64,000 nucleotides of DNA. Source: Valencia hispanica. Its lineage: Eukaryota > Chordata > Actinopteri > Cyprinodontiformes > Valenciidae. Below the pieces are notes generated by a model. It was not told where the DNA came from. It worked only from the letters and a program-made list of their open reading frames with translations, and made no database searches. Made by a program: the position numbers and the translations under genes. Shown here in pieces: positions 9,964-21,382 of the stretch (positions are counted from its first letter, which is position 1; each line of letters opens with the position of its first letter). Location: positions 4,028,501-4,092,500 of the forward strand of contig OY747702.1 in NCBI GenBank assembly GCA_963556495.2, in the 5' to 3' direction.

Positions 9964-12939
9964 GGCTGCTGGTCGCGGCGGCTGGGTGGCGTTTCTGGGC
10001 CGGATCAGTCATTTTTTGCACTGGACTTGGCTCCTGGGTCTTGGTCTTTGTGTGGGGCGCTGGGGTTGGGCATTTGGCCGGGATCGGTCGGACTTGCGGG
10101 TGGACTGGCCGGGTGGTGGGCGTGCAGGCCAGGTGGGTGGGGCGCTGGGTTTGGTCTCCTGCCGGGCCGTTGAGCAACAGTGGTCGCTCCACAAAGAATG
10201 AGGCTGGTGGATGTCGGCCTGTTGGGTCGGGCGCCCGACTCATCGGTTTGCTCCTGGTCTGGGCAGGTACATCGACGTGGTTCGGGCTACGGGGGCCTCC
10301 GGTGTGCGGGTGGTGCTGGGGGCCTCCTTTGCTGGCGGGGAGGCTTCTGCTGTGTAGCGTCAGGTGCTCTCCCCCTACGAGGGCACTTGGACGGGGGGGA
10401 GGGGTGTGCGGGAGGGGTGGGGGGGGGCGAACTCAACCTGGGTGTCTAGTGTCTTTTGTGTTTTGAGAGTAGAGCGAATGTCAGGGTGGGTTTAGTTCCC
10501 CTTCTGGGATGGGGCTGGGGGGACTGCCTTGGGGTCCGTGGGGCTTTGTGGTGCTGTGGCCGTGGGCCCCGGGTCGGACGTGCCATGGCCTCCTTCCCCT
10601 GGTGGATCCCAGTGAACAGCGGTGCCTATTGGGGTCAGTGGGGGAGCTGGATCCCTGGGAAGACATTCTGTCTCCCAGTCCTTCCCTCCCCATCCCTGGA
10701 CACCTCTGTCCACCCGCTCCATCACTTTACCACTCATATAGGGTCTTGGGGCATGGGCACATCACTGGGGTGCGAGGAGGGGCTTCCCTCCTCGCTGTCC
10801 CGTGGTGTCCTGGGTCCCAATTTTAATATACAACTTAGACACTCCCACTTATAACATTTTCACACGACACATATGTAGGGACTTTGGGGTGGGCACACTT
10901 TTCGGCATCCAGGGGGGGAGCGGTAAAATCAGCTTCACCTCTGGTGCCGGTGCCCACTGTTAAACCACATATAGACACTGTTTTAAATGCACATTATAAC
11001 AACACACATCAACACCATACTCGAGCGGGAGGATGGAGGCTAGGGGTCTTTTCCCACCCCTGTTCGCTACGGGCCATCAGGGGTTGGGGTCCGGAGGAGG
11101 ACAGGCGGTTTGGTCGGGTTCCTGGGCTGTCGGGCTGCTTTGCCACTGTGGGGCCCTTGGCGGTCTGCTTGTCACCATCCTAGAAGGTAGGGGGTCCACC
11201 TCCCGGGTCCGGGGGCTGGTGGCTCTACTGGGGCATCGGTACCTGGACCTGGGAGCATAAAGTGTGCATGGGGTGTGTGAGTGAGGGTACAGCGTCATTT
11301 TTTTGGGTGTCTTGGTGAGTCAGTGAGAATGTATGGGTTTAAGAGGGAGGGAACGTATGACTGTGTCTGTATGTCTTTGTCTACCTGTCAGGTTGGATCT
11401 TGGTCTGCCCCCTCGCCTGGCGCACCTCAGGCCTTACACTTAATGGGGGGCCTATTTCCCCTCCGTCACTCCCCGCCGGTGACGGGGGCCCCTGCCTGCC
11501 GGTGCGCCAGTGGTCAATCCGGTTCAGACCTGGTGCGTGCCTGGCCGGGCCTGGGGGGGCCGGTGTGTCGGTCGGCCGATGCGCTGGGCTGATGTCTTCC
11601 TTTGGTTGGTTGGGGCACCTCTTTTTAGAGGTGCCAGGTTTGGGATTGTTGGGTGGTGCCTGCTCGGTGGCTCGGCGGGATGCGGATCCGGCGTCTCTGC
11701 TCGTTTGATCACCTGTTCTGTGCGCACCGTGCGTGGCCGGTTCATTGGCGGGTTGGACCGGCCCTGGCCCTCGTTGGATGCCTGGTCTCGGCCCCCTGTG
11801 TTGCGCGGGATCAGGACCCGGGAGCTGGTACAACTTGGCGTCCAGATGCTGGCTGAGCCCGGCCTGGGGATGCTGTCCGTCCCCTGCGGCTATTGGTGGG
11901 GCGCTGGGATGTTGGCGGTGGGGATTGGCCCAGGGTGGAGGCGTCGCGTGGCGGCCGGCCGCAGCCCCTGCAGTGCCGGGGGGCCCTCGTCGGCCGGTCC
12001 CTTGTCGGGTCCCTGCTAGGGGGTGGGATGCCCCTGGGCCCCGGCTCCCCCGGTCCGTTGACCGGCCCGCCCCGGCACGGCCGGTCGCCGGCGGAGCCCG
12101 TGGGCTCGTCACTGCTGCCCCCCGGGCCCCTGCACAGTGGCCGCTGGATGTTCCCCTGGGGTTCTCCTTTGCTCCTCTCTTGGGGGATGCGGTCGGCCCC
12201 GCCCGGGTCCGCCTGGGGCTCTGGCGGTCCTTTGGACGTCTTTGCTCCGATCTCCTTCATGTCTGCATCGATTCCTGGGAGACGGATTGATGCCTGCTCA
12301 CACCAACTATCGAACACTTTTATGGAGAAACCTTATATGCACCAGCATGCTAACACACACACATAGATGTGGGGTCTCTGGTGTTTAAGGATATATTCTT
12401 GGGCTGAGGTTATCATTACTAGATCTTGATTAATCGGTACCATGAGTTTTTCTGTGACATTGTTGTTGTATTTTTATATCTATTTTTGTGTGATGTGGTT
12501 GTGTAATTCTTAGTTCACAATGTTTGGTTAGTTTTGTCGATTTTCCTTTTTCGTGTTTTGTTTTGTTTTTCCCCCTCTCTCTGCCGTCCTGTGGGTATGG
12601 AGGCAGACTTCAATGTCTTCCTGTGTTTTCTTTGTTCCCGTTCCTCTCTTGTATTTTCAACTCACCCGCTCTCATGACATTTTGTTTCCTACTTCTCTTC
12701 TACATTTTCCTTCTTTCTTCTCCTTAATTTTCCGTCTCCGTGTCCATAACATCAGGGAATAAAAACCCCAACAATTCATAATAAAGATTTTTCACACATA
12801 AATCAAGTGGAGTACTATAGCAAAAGCTGTACTGCTCCGCTTGTGAAAGTAAATCTGTTGGGCTTCTACTTGGTACTCAGACACCAATTCTGAGCTCCAC
12901 ACTGCCAAACAGGACACGTATAAAAAAAGAAGAAAAAAA
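9964..12939 (+). mobile_element. 5'-truncated L1 insertion: long G-rich 3' UTR
   Basis: This is nearly 3 kb of G-rich sequence ending in an A-rich tail. It is flanked by the perfect 12-bp duplication AGAATTGGAACT (9,952-9,963 and 12,940-12,951), the mark of target-primed reverse transcription. It matches, in reverse orientation, 57,523-59,870, which directly follows an L1-type ORF2 (60,334-64,000), so this is the 3' UTR of that family. Relative to that copy it carries about 575 extra bases at 10,087-10,662. Near the end, ATAAAAACCCC and AATAAAGAT signals lie at about 12,760-12,790. Long open frames on both strands are probably compositional. Confidence 0.85.
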
Positions 12940-13472
12940 AGAATTGGAACTCAACTAAGGGCAAAACTTAGACTACACCTGAACTCTGAGACTAATACTC
13001 GATGTACTTGTGATAACAGACATCTGATATAGAAGGGTGTTGTTCCATATGGATGAGGCTGGAGTGTGGATAGGTGTTTCTCATTTTATTACGGCCAGTC
13101 TTGTACATGAGCCCGTCTGGGCAAACGCTCAAACTCTCTCACACCTCTGATCATGTCTGCCTTCTTTGCAAGCAGCTCCTGCCTCCCCTGATGTTGTCTT
13201 CATTGCAGTGTTAACCAAAACAATCCCCACTGCTGAGGAGTCATGCAGTTAGATCAGAGTAGATGAAAGGCCTCTTCCCTGACCAGGGGCGAAAGTAGTT
13301 TTAAATTCTTGCTGGTACTATTACCAAAACCTTCATCTCTCTCTCAATTCATGCATTTTAAAATAGCAAATAGTCAATACCCAGACAAAATCATTTCAAT
13401 ATTTTTCTGTAGGCCTAGGGTTAGGGGTTAGTTGAATTAAAAACGATTGACGATATTGTAAAATGATAAAAT

Positions 13473-13970
13473 GATGGTTTGGTAGATATTTACCTTGGAT
13501 TATGACCATTTAATTCTGTGGATTTGAAGAAGTTTGACCAAGGACTAAAAAAGTTACCTGGCGGATACATATTCTGGCGGACAGAATTATTGTGCCTAAA
13601 GTAATTTGTATCCCCCGCCTAAAAAGGGCTGTGAGTATCCCATCTTCAAGTGGTTTAATATATTTCTACCTTGGATTATGAACATTTAATTCTGTGGATT
13701 TGAAATGGTTTGGCCAAGGAATAAAAAAGTTACCAGGGGGATACAGATTCTGGCGGACTGAATTATTGTGCCTGATATAAATTGTATTCCCCCCTACAAA
13801 TGACTGTGAGTATCCCATCTTCAAGTGGTTTGGTATATATTTACCTTGGATTATGACCCTTTAATTCTGTGGATTTGAAGAGGTTTGGCCAAGGAATAAA
13901 AAAGTTACCTGGGGGATACAGATTCTGGTGGACATAATCATAATCCCTGATATAATTTATACCTTGTAAT
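13473..13970 (+). repeat. Tandem repeat, about 175-bp unit, three copies
   Basis: The phrase ACCTTGGATTATGA recurs at about 13,492, 13,668 and 13,843, a period of 175-176 bp. Each unit carries CCAAGGA(A/C)TAAAAAAGTTACC, GGGGATACA, TTCTGG(C/T)GGAC and TGAGTATCCCATCTTCAAGTGG. The third copy decays at its end. It lies wholly inside the outer hAT element. Confidence 0.85.
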
Positions 13971-14625
13971 TTTGACAAGGAGGACTTCCAGCCTGAATTA
14001 TTTCTCTTCACCCACCAAAGAGAAATATCAAAAACTGTAGGAACATGCAAAAAATAGTCAGCAGAAACATGTTGGAAGGCTTTTACATCACTAAAACCTT
14101 TTCTATTAATGTTTGAGAATATAAATGATGTTCTACAAGCCATTTGTCTTTTCAACCGCAGCAATTTCCTAATGTTGTGAATCTGTTCACATATTTGGCA
14201 ACAAAATCTTCCCGATTCTGATTCTCTTTTACTTTGTTATAATTATTTATTATAACACTAAAATAAACAGCGTTTTTCAGTGTTGAACTCAGGAAGGTGG
14301 ATTTTTGTTTCTAGCAGACAGAACTTTGGGCGACTTAAAACAATGAAAGAAAATTGTATTTTTATAGGAGATTTTGAAAGAGTCGTTTACTTGCCGAGAA
14401 CAATTTATATTTAGTGTAATTTTTATATGAATCGAGTTTACACAGACGTGACCGTTTTCTTATTAAGCCGACCGTGCGACACCACGTTAGAAAAATAAAT
14501 CTATTTATTTCTGTGGTAACCAACAGAGCGGTGAAGTAAAGACACTTGGTTTTCACTTATTCAAAGACAAAATATCACTAGTTCAACGTGTTGTTGGTTG
14601 TGATTGTGGCGGAGTCAAGTGGAAC

Positions 14626-15637
14626 CAGTGTTGCCCACTGTCTCAGACAGAAAGTAACTGAAGTTGCCCCAGAAAGTCGCTAGATGTCGCCAGATGATGT
14701 CATATGCAAATTTACATAATGATGATGTCATCACGTGATGACGAATGAAACAGAAAGGAGGAAATAATTATATTTAGATTAGGATTTTGTCATACAGGGT
14801 TAAACAATACATTATTTAAACTGGGGAAACATGCTACAGGGAAATGTGACTTTTGTCTTCAAGAAGAGACTGTGGAACATGTTCTATTATTTTGCCTGAA
14901 GTATAATGTTGAGAAAACTGGTACAAAATTTACAAGATATCAAATTGCAATTGGACATCAAAGACCTTTTAAACAAAATTTAAAGTTCTGGAAAAACATT
15001 TTTTGCTGAGATATCTCAAGAAGACGAAATTAATAGAAAGTAATATAGTTGTTTGTTCTTTAGTATTTTGTAAAAAATAAGTAGGGCATATTTAGCATGC
15101 ATCAAATGTTTATTGCCAACCGCCATTAAATAGAAGTTTATTGCTTATGGTATTATTTTCAGTGGGGTTTTTTTGTCATAAGTTTTAAATGTCCTACGTT
15201 TTTTAACTCACCATACATTTCGAACGTTCCTTGAATGCACCACAGGTGTGAGATGCCGATGCAGTACACACAAGCATCTGCCTTAATTCCTTTTGAAAGA
15301 TCGGTCTTATATACATCCAGATATATTTTTTACTTTTGAATTAACATTAACTAGCAAACAACTTAGTTTGTGAGTGGGTGAAATGAACCGAAAAAGGTTT
15401 ATGATTGGTCAGTCGACATAGTCTGATCATGCAGCATACACATGCGCAGATCATTCCCTTTTTTGAAGGAGCAAGCTGGGTCTCTAAACTTCAGGAAATA
15501 TCGGCGACAAAGTTTCACAGAAAGTAGCTGAGGGTGGTTAGAAATGTCGCTAGGCGCTTTTTGCAAAAAAGAAAGTCGTTAAGGGGGTCTGAAAACTTGT
15601 TAGAAATAGCGACAAGGTCATTAAGTTGGCAACACTG
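14626..15637. mobile_element. Nested hAT element inside the outer hAT
   Basis: The left terminus CAGTGTTGCCCACT and the right terminus, CAGTGTTGCCAACTT on the other strand, form inverted repeats. The 8-bp flanks AGTGGAAC are identical on both sides (14,618-14,625 and 15,638-15,645), a textbook hAT duplication. The ends also share AGAAAGT and GTCGCTA words. It has no transposase, but a LINE coding relic lies within it at 14,781-15,009. Confidence 0.85.
14781..15009 (+). pseudogene. LINE ORF2 C-terminal relic (zinc-knuckle segment)
   Basis: One frame reads for about 75 codons to a TGA at 15,007-15,009. It contains TGLNNTLFKLGKHATG followed by CDFC...ETVEHVLLFC, the Cys/His pattern found after the RT or beside the RNase H of several LINE clades. 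No other part of the LINE is present. It sits inside the nested hAT element, so it was either captured by it or inserted into it. The clade cannot be assigned. Confidence 0.55.
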
Positions 15638-15961
15638 AGTGGAACGGCGCTTCCTTCTAAGTGCGCGCTCCCGACTCAGGGGGATACAATTTCTGACGGG
15701 GATAACTACCTTTGCACGTCACCGGCATTAGCTCATAAGAAGTTTCTTTTCTGAGCTGTTCTGTATGGTTAAAAAACAAAATAACAATTTAGAAACAATT
15801 CGGTATGAGTTAAAAGGAATTTTTAAATAGACTGGTTCTGAATGAGGACTTTAAGACAGGCAGCCGCTCTCCCATCTTCCTAGTACTGCGTACCACCACA
15901 GAATCTTTTAACGGTACGCAGTACCGGACCATACCGGCTTACTTTCACCCCTGTCCCAGAC

Positions 15962-17087
15962 TCTAATAATTATGCCATATTCCCCAGATGCCTTTACTAA
16001 TAATTACTTAATCAATTAATTGACATAACATAGAAATGTTTCTGTAACATTCCTCTTTTTCTTTTACCACAATAATGCCCAAAACATACATAAATATTTC
16101 AAGATGTTGATACATTTTCTAATGGGTGCAAAGAGAGCAGACAAAAAAAGACAATGATCAAACAATCAATTTATAATCAGACATGAATCATGCTGGCCAT
16201 GGAATTAGCTGAAAGTAACTAGGGATCGTCAATTCAGATGACCTTGTTGAGACATAACTTGTTTGTCAGAATTAAAAACCCACCGGGGATCTTTATACAC
16301 AATTTGTGGTTTTCCTTTGTTCACCACTTCATTCATTTTGGTGGGAAAAGATTCTGATGACCTCCTGCCCCCAAAAACGGCCACACTTCGTCTCATCATC
16401 AGTCAGGACTCTAGAATAATCTAACAGAGAGAGATGCTATGTAGCCTTTTTTAGCCTGTCTCAATGAGATATTAAATCTGGACTCGGTGTTGACCTGTGC
16501 ACGCTTCCCTTAGAGCCGCTCCATGTCGTGACCCCCAAGGTCCACCTTTGGTCCTCCTCAGCCTCTGCGTCCTCTTGGAAAGGAAGGATAATCAATCAGG
16601 AGGGCCCCTGATGTGATCTCCGGTTGAGTTAAGTGTTAAAGCATGCTAGTCCAAACATATGTGAGCTATTTCACAGGATTGGTTAGTTGATTATTGTTTA
16701 TAAGTAAGTGATTTGGTCACTTGCTTAGGTTAGGTTAGATGGAATTAGCAGACGTGAGAGTTTGGTTTAGATTACCTTGATGTGGCTGCTGCATCAAGCA
16801 ATCCTAAACAAGCTCCACAACTTAAGTTACGACCCATACTTAATCAATTCTTTATGAAGGAGGAAATCAATCAATAATCCACGTTTAGATAATCATCATT
16901 GAAGAAAGTCTTTAGTTTTTATGCCTAAAAACCCAAAGATCGTCCTACCCGTAGAGCCCTTTAATCTTGCTGACTGTGTTTCTGTCAGGACGTCTGGGTT
17001 GTCTGTTCTGCTCTTCTGTGTTCTCTTCCAGATGGCGCCACCGGAGCATAATAGTCTACTGGTGCTGGAGGGCATCATGCTGGCTTC
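15962..17087. other. No recognised feature
   Basis: Sequence between two DNA transposons, with only short frames. Nothing in it matches other parts of the window. Confidence 0.45.
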
Positions 17088-17269
17088 TTAAAGGGACTCT
17101 AAGGAAGTTGGAATTTTTTTGCTCGCGATTGCCCCATCAGGCCAAACGTGTTACTGCAGCCATTTTTTTAAGCTCGTGCATGAGGCGCGCATGTTGTACG
17201 TGCACTCGCAAGCGATACCTCACAACTGGTGAGTCAATACGGTACTCGACAGTATATAGCTTTGCAGGG

Positions 17270-18678
17270 ATGACTTCGACTGAGGTAAATCATGAATGTG
17301 ATGTAAGATATTTAGACCAAATCAGTTTTAGTGTATTTGTAGGATGTGATACGTGGGCAAAGTTACAGCAAAGTGAATCGAGTGAAGAAGCCAACTAATA
17401 AGGCTAAATGAATGACTCACATTAGACGGATAATTAAAATAAATAAAAACACTCGTACATTTTGAATGCATAAACTACTTAATCCCACTGGTAGGCAATA
17501 ATCATTTTACTAGTTGGTACTTTATAAGAATAAGCCAGTTAGTAGGATAAAATATCTACCCTTACATTTCCTCGGACCGATGCAATTATTGTAGTAGCTT
17601 ATTGGAAAAGTTATAAAATGGTTTTAAACGACAAGTCCTGTTCAATTGTTTTTTTCCCCACTACTTATAACTACAGTATGTTTTATATTCAAATTAATGA
17701 CTTAGAAATGGATTTCCTCTACTCCTAATTATTTTGTGATGTTATTGATGTAATTTGTTTTTCACTCTATGAAATAACTGAATTTGCCAAAAAATCCATG
17801 TTTAGGTCTGTCTGACAATTTTAAAATCAGATGTTACTCGGTACTCAAGCAGCCTGTTTACCAAAACGTTTTTCAGCCTTATTTGAATAGCATGTTGGAT
17901 GGATACCTTTACTCAAGTAAAAATATTTTGAGCTCCTGCCACTATTACTTGAGTACAACTTTGTGTACTTTACCTAAATCGGTTCATATTTTTCATCTAG
18001 GTAAAATGAGTATTAGCAACATTGTTTATGTCATTGTAAATACAGCACCATCACCAAAACATTTGATGGCTTCTTTTCAGTGACGTTTTTATAAAACATG
18101 CATTCCATTCCATTTACATGTAAACCTTGATACTTCTCCTTTGAGGAATCCAGTCCAAATGTTTATTCTGAAGTCTCTGAGGAGAGCAGTGACTCTGAAT
18201 GGGGTAGAGGGAGAGCAGCTAGAGGAGCAGGGAGAGGAGCAGCAAGAGAGAGAAGCAGAAATGAAGGTTCAGCCACGGGCCGGAGGAGAAGCCAGGGTAG
18301 AGGAAGAAGAGCAGGACCTATCAGTGAGGAGGACAGGGAACGGGTTGCTCAGCTGTCTGCTGACAGAACAGCAGAGTTACAGGTATGTCCTTGCGAAGAA
18401 AACTACAATGTGTCATAATCATAAGTATTATAAAAATAAGTTTTGGATTCAATTTTCAGGCACAGCTGCAACAACTAAATCCTGAGGAGAAAGATGAAGT
18501 CCTTCAGATGGTAGTAACACGTCAGCCAGGAGTTTTACTGGACATTATGGAGTATAGACAGGCCGCACCAGGACATCCTCCATCACAAACTTTTGCAGTA
18601 CGCAATGCACGCTTGCTGGTTTATAAGATCACTTTCCACAAGCACGCTGTCATGTTTTGGGAAAATGGGAATGGATGA
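17270..18678 (+). CDS. Spliced transposon gene, P2X7-ballast-like N-terminal part (three exons)
   Basis: Proposed exons are 17,270-17,284, 18,146-18,382 and 18,460-18,678, all phase 0, with donors GTAAAT and GTATGT and acceptors TTGAG and TTCAG. A TATA-like GTATATAG lies about 20 bp before the ATG. The product starts MTSTE, then an acidic Ser/Glu stretch, an Arg/Gly-rich low-complexity stretch, and a helical part containing LNPEEKDEVLQMV and QPGVLLDIMEY. The last block resembles the segment before the Cys-rich region of P2X7 C-terminal (ballast-like) proteins, which are abundant in teleosts; this is my recognition, not a search. The Cys-rich part is absent: from about 18,585 the frame runs antisense through the last exon of the opposite gene. 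Probably truncated by deletion. Confidence 0.5.
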
Positions 18679-20023
18679 GTCAGACAGTTCTTCAGGATCA
18701 TTTTCGAATTCTTCCTCAACACATTCAGCGATGTCAAATACAGCTTCATCCAGGCCAATACAAGGAAGTTGATCAACCACATCCTGTGATGCACCACTAT
18801 TGTAAAAGAAAAATGCATTTTATACAATCAGAGAGTGCACAGTGAGAGAGGAGATTTTACAATGATAATAAAAAACTGCCAAATACAAAACGTACCGTAA
18901 TGAGATTGGAGGTACATAATCTGAATCGTATGGGTCTAAAGCTCCTTCCAAATCAAGCTCAATTCTGGAAAAACAAAATAACACCAAAATATGAAAATAT
19001 GTACACATAAATATGCATAGAGAATTTCAAAAAGAGTAATTGGTTACTTACACACTGTTTTCAAAACTATTGGCTTGTTTCTCATCAAAAGCATCATCCT
19101 CTAGCTCAAATGATTTGATGCTAAAAAAATTTAAAAAAATTAGAGCCTACATCAGTAACAAAACATAGGGTAACTTTCATCATAATATAAAAGCCATGCA
19201 GTTTACCTTGCTTCCAATAATTCTATTTCTTTGTCTTCTTCTAGAGGTTGAACTCCTGCAACCTGGAAGTCATCCCTGTAGATAAGAAAGAGGATTTATT
19301 TTATGTTATGTGGAGACAATAACCTGGAACAGGCGTTTCATGTTGTTTACAAGTAAAATGACCTATCGGACTCCCCTGCAGTGACTGAACTGGGGGGATG
19401 GGTCCCTCCAAAAACTGCTTGAGATGGCCGATGGGGTGTTGATGTGACTGGTGCTTCCGATGCTGTGTGCTTCTCAAAACTAAAACAACACAGCCACTTT
19501 TACTGCTCCAATCATAATATACACATGTTTACAAATGACAATCAATAATATACACACTTTATTTGATTAGCAACACAGTTTTACTAAGTTTAGATAGACA
19601 ATTTAGTTCTTTCTCAAAATTCCCAACAACTTAGCTAATCAATGTAATCAGCTGTGAGCACGCCAGACAAGCCGAATAAAAAAAGTGTTCATATTAATGG
19701 CAATGTACCGAAACCCTCGCTTTGAAATCAATTTACTACGCTTTTCCCCACACGTATGTAGTAAAGAATTCTTACCTTTCAAGTAAAAATAACGCCAGCT
19801 GCGGGTCTCTTGTCATGCCGAGTGATTCTTTCAGTATTTTCCACTTCTCAAAGGCGGCGCCGATATTTACTCTTGTTTTTTGCCTACGTCGATCCGATTC
19901 CAGTTTCACCCTCTTTGCCGCACTGGAATACACTCTGGTTTTCTTGGTTATCTTGGTTGGGGTCTGTGCTGGAGTGTTACCGGTGCTTGAAGCAGCTCTC
20001 TTCTTACCCTCTACAGAATCCAT
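18583..20023 (-). CDS. Six-exon transposon gene, N-terminal part of a transposase-type protein
   Basis: The exons on the minus strand are 20,023-19,776, 19,479-19,363, 19,275-19,207, 19,120-19,052, 18,964-18,896 and 18,796-18,583. All introns are GT-AG and every junction is phase 2, giving one uninterrupted 261-residue frame; exons 3, 4 and 5 are each exactly 69 nt. The N-terminal part is basic (KKRAASS, KRVKLESDRRRQ) followed by TRVNIGAAFEKWKILKES and ALFLLE, a block I associate with the first exon of teleost transposon proteins. The middle is acidic and the end contains ESDLINQQACIAYCKSL. The stop at 18,583-18,585 coincides with the inferred deletion junction, so the catalytic part may be lost. 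The start lies 282 bp from the terminus and faces inward. Confidence 0.7.
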
Positions 20024-20309
20024 GCTTGCAACGCTAGCTCTGCTCTCCGACTCTAGCTAACAGTGAACGCGCATGACGTATTCACACGCTAGGCTGCCTC
20101 TCGGAGGCGCTGCGGGATCGCTGCTAGCTCGACCCGAACAGTAATTATTAATAACTAATAAAGTGATTTTACAGGCATTTAGAGTCAACCACGGTGAAAA
20201 GGCCAGGGCTCTTTTTACTGACCAAGACATTGCTGGATCATGTATGAGGAAGAAATTGTTGGATTTTTATACATTTTTTTGCTGTTAAACTTCCTTAGAG
20301 TCCCTTTAA

Positions 20310-20944
20310 GGAGCTGGCTGTCTGACATTCAGTGCTTGAATGTCTGCCTTCGTTGGTACCTCTAGTCTTCTGTGCTCTTATAAGTCTCCAGAGCTCTAGT
20401 AATTCTTTGTCTGCTTTTGCCCTTAAGTAACTTCCCTGTGTTACCTCTTGAAGGTTCTTGCCGGTGTTATGCCGAGAAATGCATGCCTGCCGAAAATTGC
20501 ATCCCCTGCCGCGGGAACGTGCATCGTTCAAAACTCCCTGATAACGAAAATGGATTAAAATATCAGCGACGCGGCAACTTTTAAATATATTCGTAATATT
20601 ACCATGTTTCCTTTGCATGTACGTCCTGAAGATGTACTGTTTTATGGCAGATAAATGTAAAAAAGTACGACTTTGACACCTTTTATCTGAATACGTTTAA
20701 CTTTACAGTTTTAACGTCACAGTGTCTCAGGAGTATCTTTTGGTGCTCCGGTGTTTATGGGTCACATTCTACGCTTTTTCTACCAACAGCGTGATAGTTT
20801 AAGCGTTGTATAACATCTAAACTTTTTAAATCAGCGATTAAAGGCTGATATGGGTGCAAACAGGACACAATGTAGCCTACATAAGAAAAAGTTTTATCTG
20901 CTGTAAATGGCAGAGTACGCAATTTTGTTATCGGTTGGTCTAAA
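20310..20944. other. No recognised feature
   Basis: Flanking sequence of the TTAA transposon. The minus frame at 20,295-20,618 spans the transposon border and is not credible as a gene. Confidence 0.4.
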
Positions 20945-21382
20945 AACACCGGTTCTCCTCCAAGTCTTCCATGACCAATTTCTCAAGCCTCCAGATTCCA
21001 TTCTGCATCAGACAGCCTGTAAGCTCCAACCATCTTCACCTCTGCCTGTCCGCCCTCCACCACTTGCCTCCACTTACCCCCGGTGAGTTGCTCCATCTGG
21101 ATCCATCTACCACGTGCTTTGCAGACAGCCCGGACACCTCTCCCCTCTCAGGCTTGTTATGCAATCTCCTCCAGTAAGCTGCTCCTTCCATACAACATGT
21201 TTCAACCTGTAAATACTGGATCTCACCTCTCCCAAATACCTCTCCAGTGGTTCCTGTCCAGTTCCCCTGTGAATGTCTACCGGGGTTTCCGCCAAGTAAA
21301 ACTCTTTAAATAAACTTTTAAAACTGCTTCAGGGCTGCGATTGTGTTCTGCATGTGGGTCAGAAAAGCAATAAGTTATGACA
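20945..21382 (+). mobile_element. Possible LTR (right end defined, left end not)
   Basis: A pyrimidine-rich segment leads to AAATAAAC at about 21,308, then about 75 bp ending TTATGACA. The order (polyadenylation signal, short U5-like end, TGACA) resembles the solo LTR ending at 6,680. I could not find a TG start with a matching duplication, so the left boundary and the assignment are tentative. Confidence 0.3.

Larger units (their letters stand above)
7835..13030 (+). mobile_element. L2 LINE 5' part (ORF1), interrupted by a hAT and an L1
   Basis: Outside the two insertions the sequence matches, in order, the 5' end and ORF1 of the minus-strand L2 at 43.3-44.87 kb. It starts with a GCTGAAGGAGG-like leader at about 7,848, runs through ORF1 and resumes after the L1 insertion at 12,952, ending near 13,030 where similarity is lost. 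The hAT insertion occupies 8,201-8,918 and the L1 occupies 9,964-12,939. The order of events is therefore L2 first, then the hAT and L1 insertions. Confidence 0.7.
13284..15953. mobile_element. hAT-type element with internal tandem repeat (outer)
   Basis: The left terminus CAGGGGCGAAAGTAG pairs with the right terminus, which reads CAGGGGTGAAAGTAAGCC on the other strand. The flanking 8-mers TCCCTGAC (13,276-13,283) and TCCCAGAC (15,954-15,961) match at 7 of 8. No transposase frame is visible, so it is non-autonomous. It contains a 175-bp tandem repeat near the left end and a second hAT element at 14,626-15,637. Words resembling GGTACGCAGTACCGG form local palindromes near the right end. Confidence 0.75.
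17092..20305. mobile_element. TTAA-flanked DNA transposon (Kolobok-like), internally deleted
   Basis: Perfect 18-bp inverted termini (AGGGACTCTAAGGAAGTT) are flanked by TTAA at 17,088-17,091 and 20,306-20,309. TTAA duplication is known for piggyBac and Kolobok. I prefer Kolobok because of the AGGG start and because the minus-strand gene resembles the N-terminal part of a teleost transposase-type protein family rather than a piggyBac DDD domain; this is inference. Each end drives a gene inward: a three-exon plus-strand gene and a six-exon minus-strand gene, which meet at about 18,585. Their C-terminal parts are missing, which suggests an internal deletion there. Confidence 0.65.

Noticed and set aside
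11381..12317. Long open frames on both strands in the GC-rich block (up to 243 codons)
   Set aside because: They lie in the 3' UTR of an L1, overlap each other in many frames, and are explained by high GC content.
20295..20618. 107-codon minus-strand frame
   Set aside because: It spans the border of the TTAA transposon and shows no domain or codon bias.
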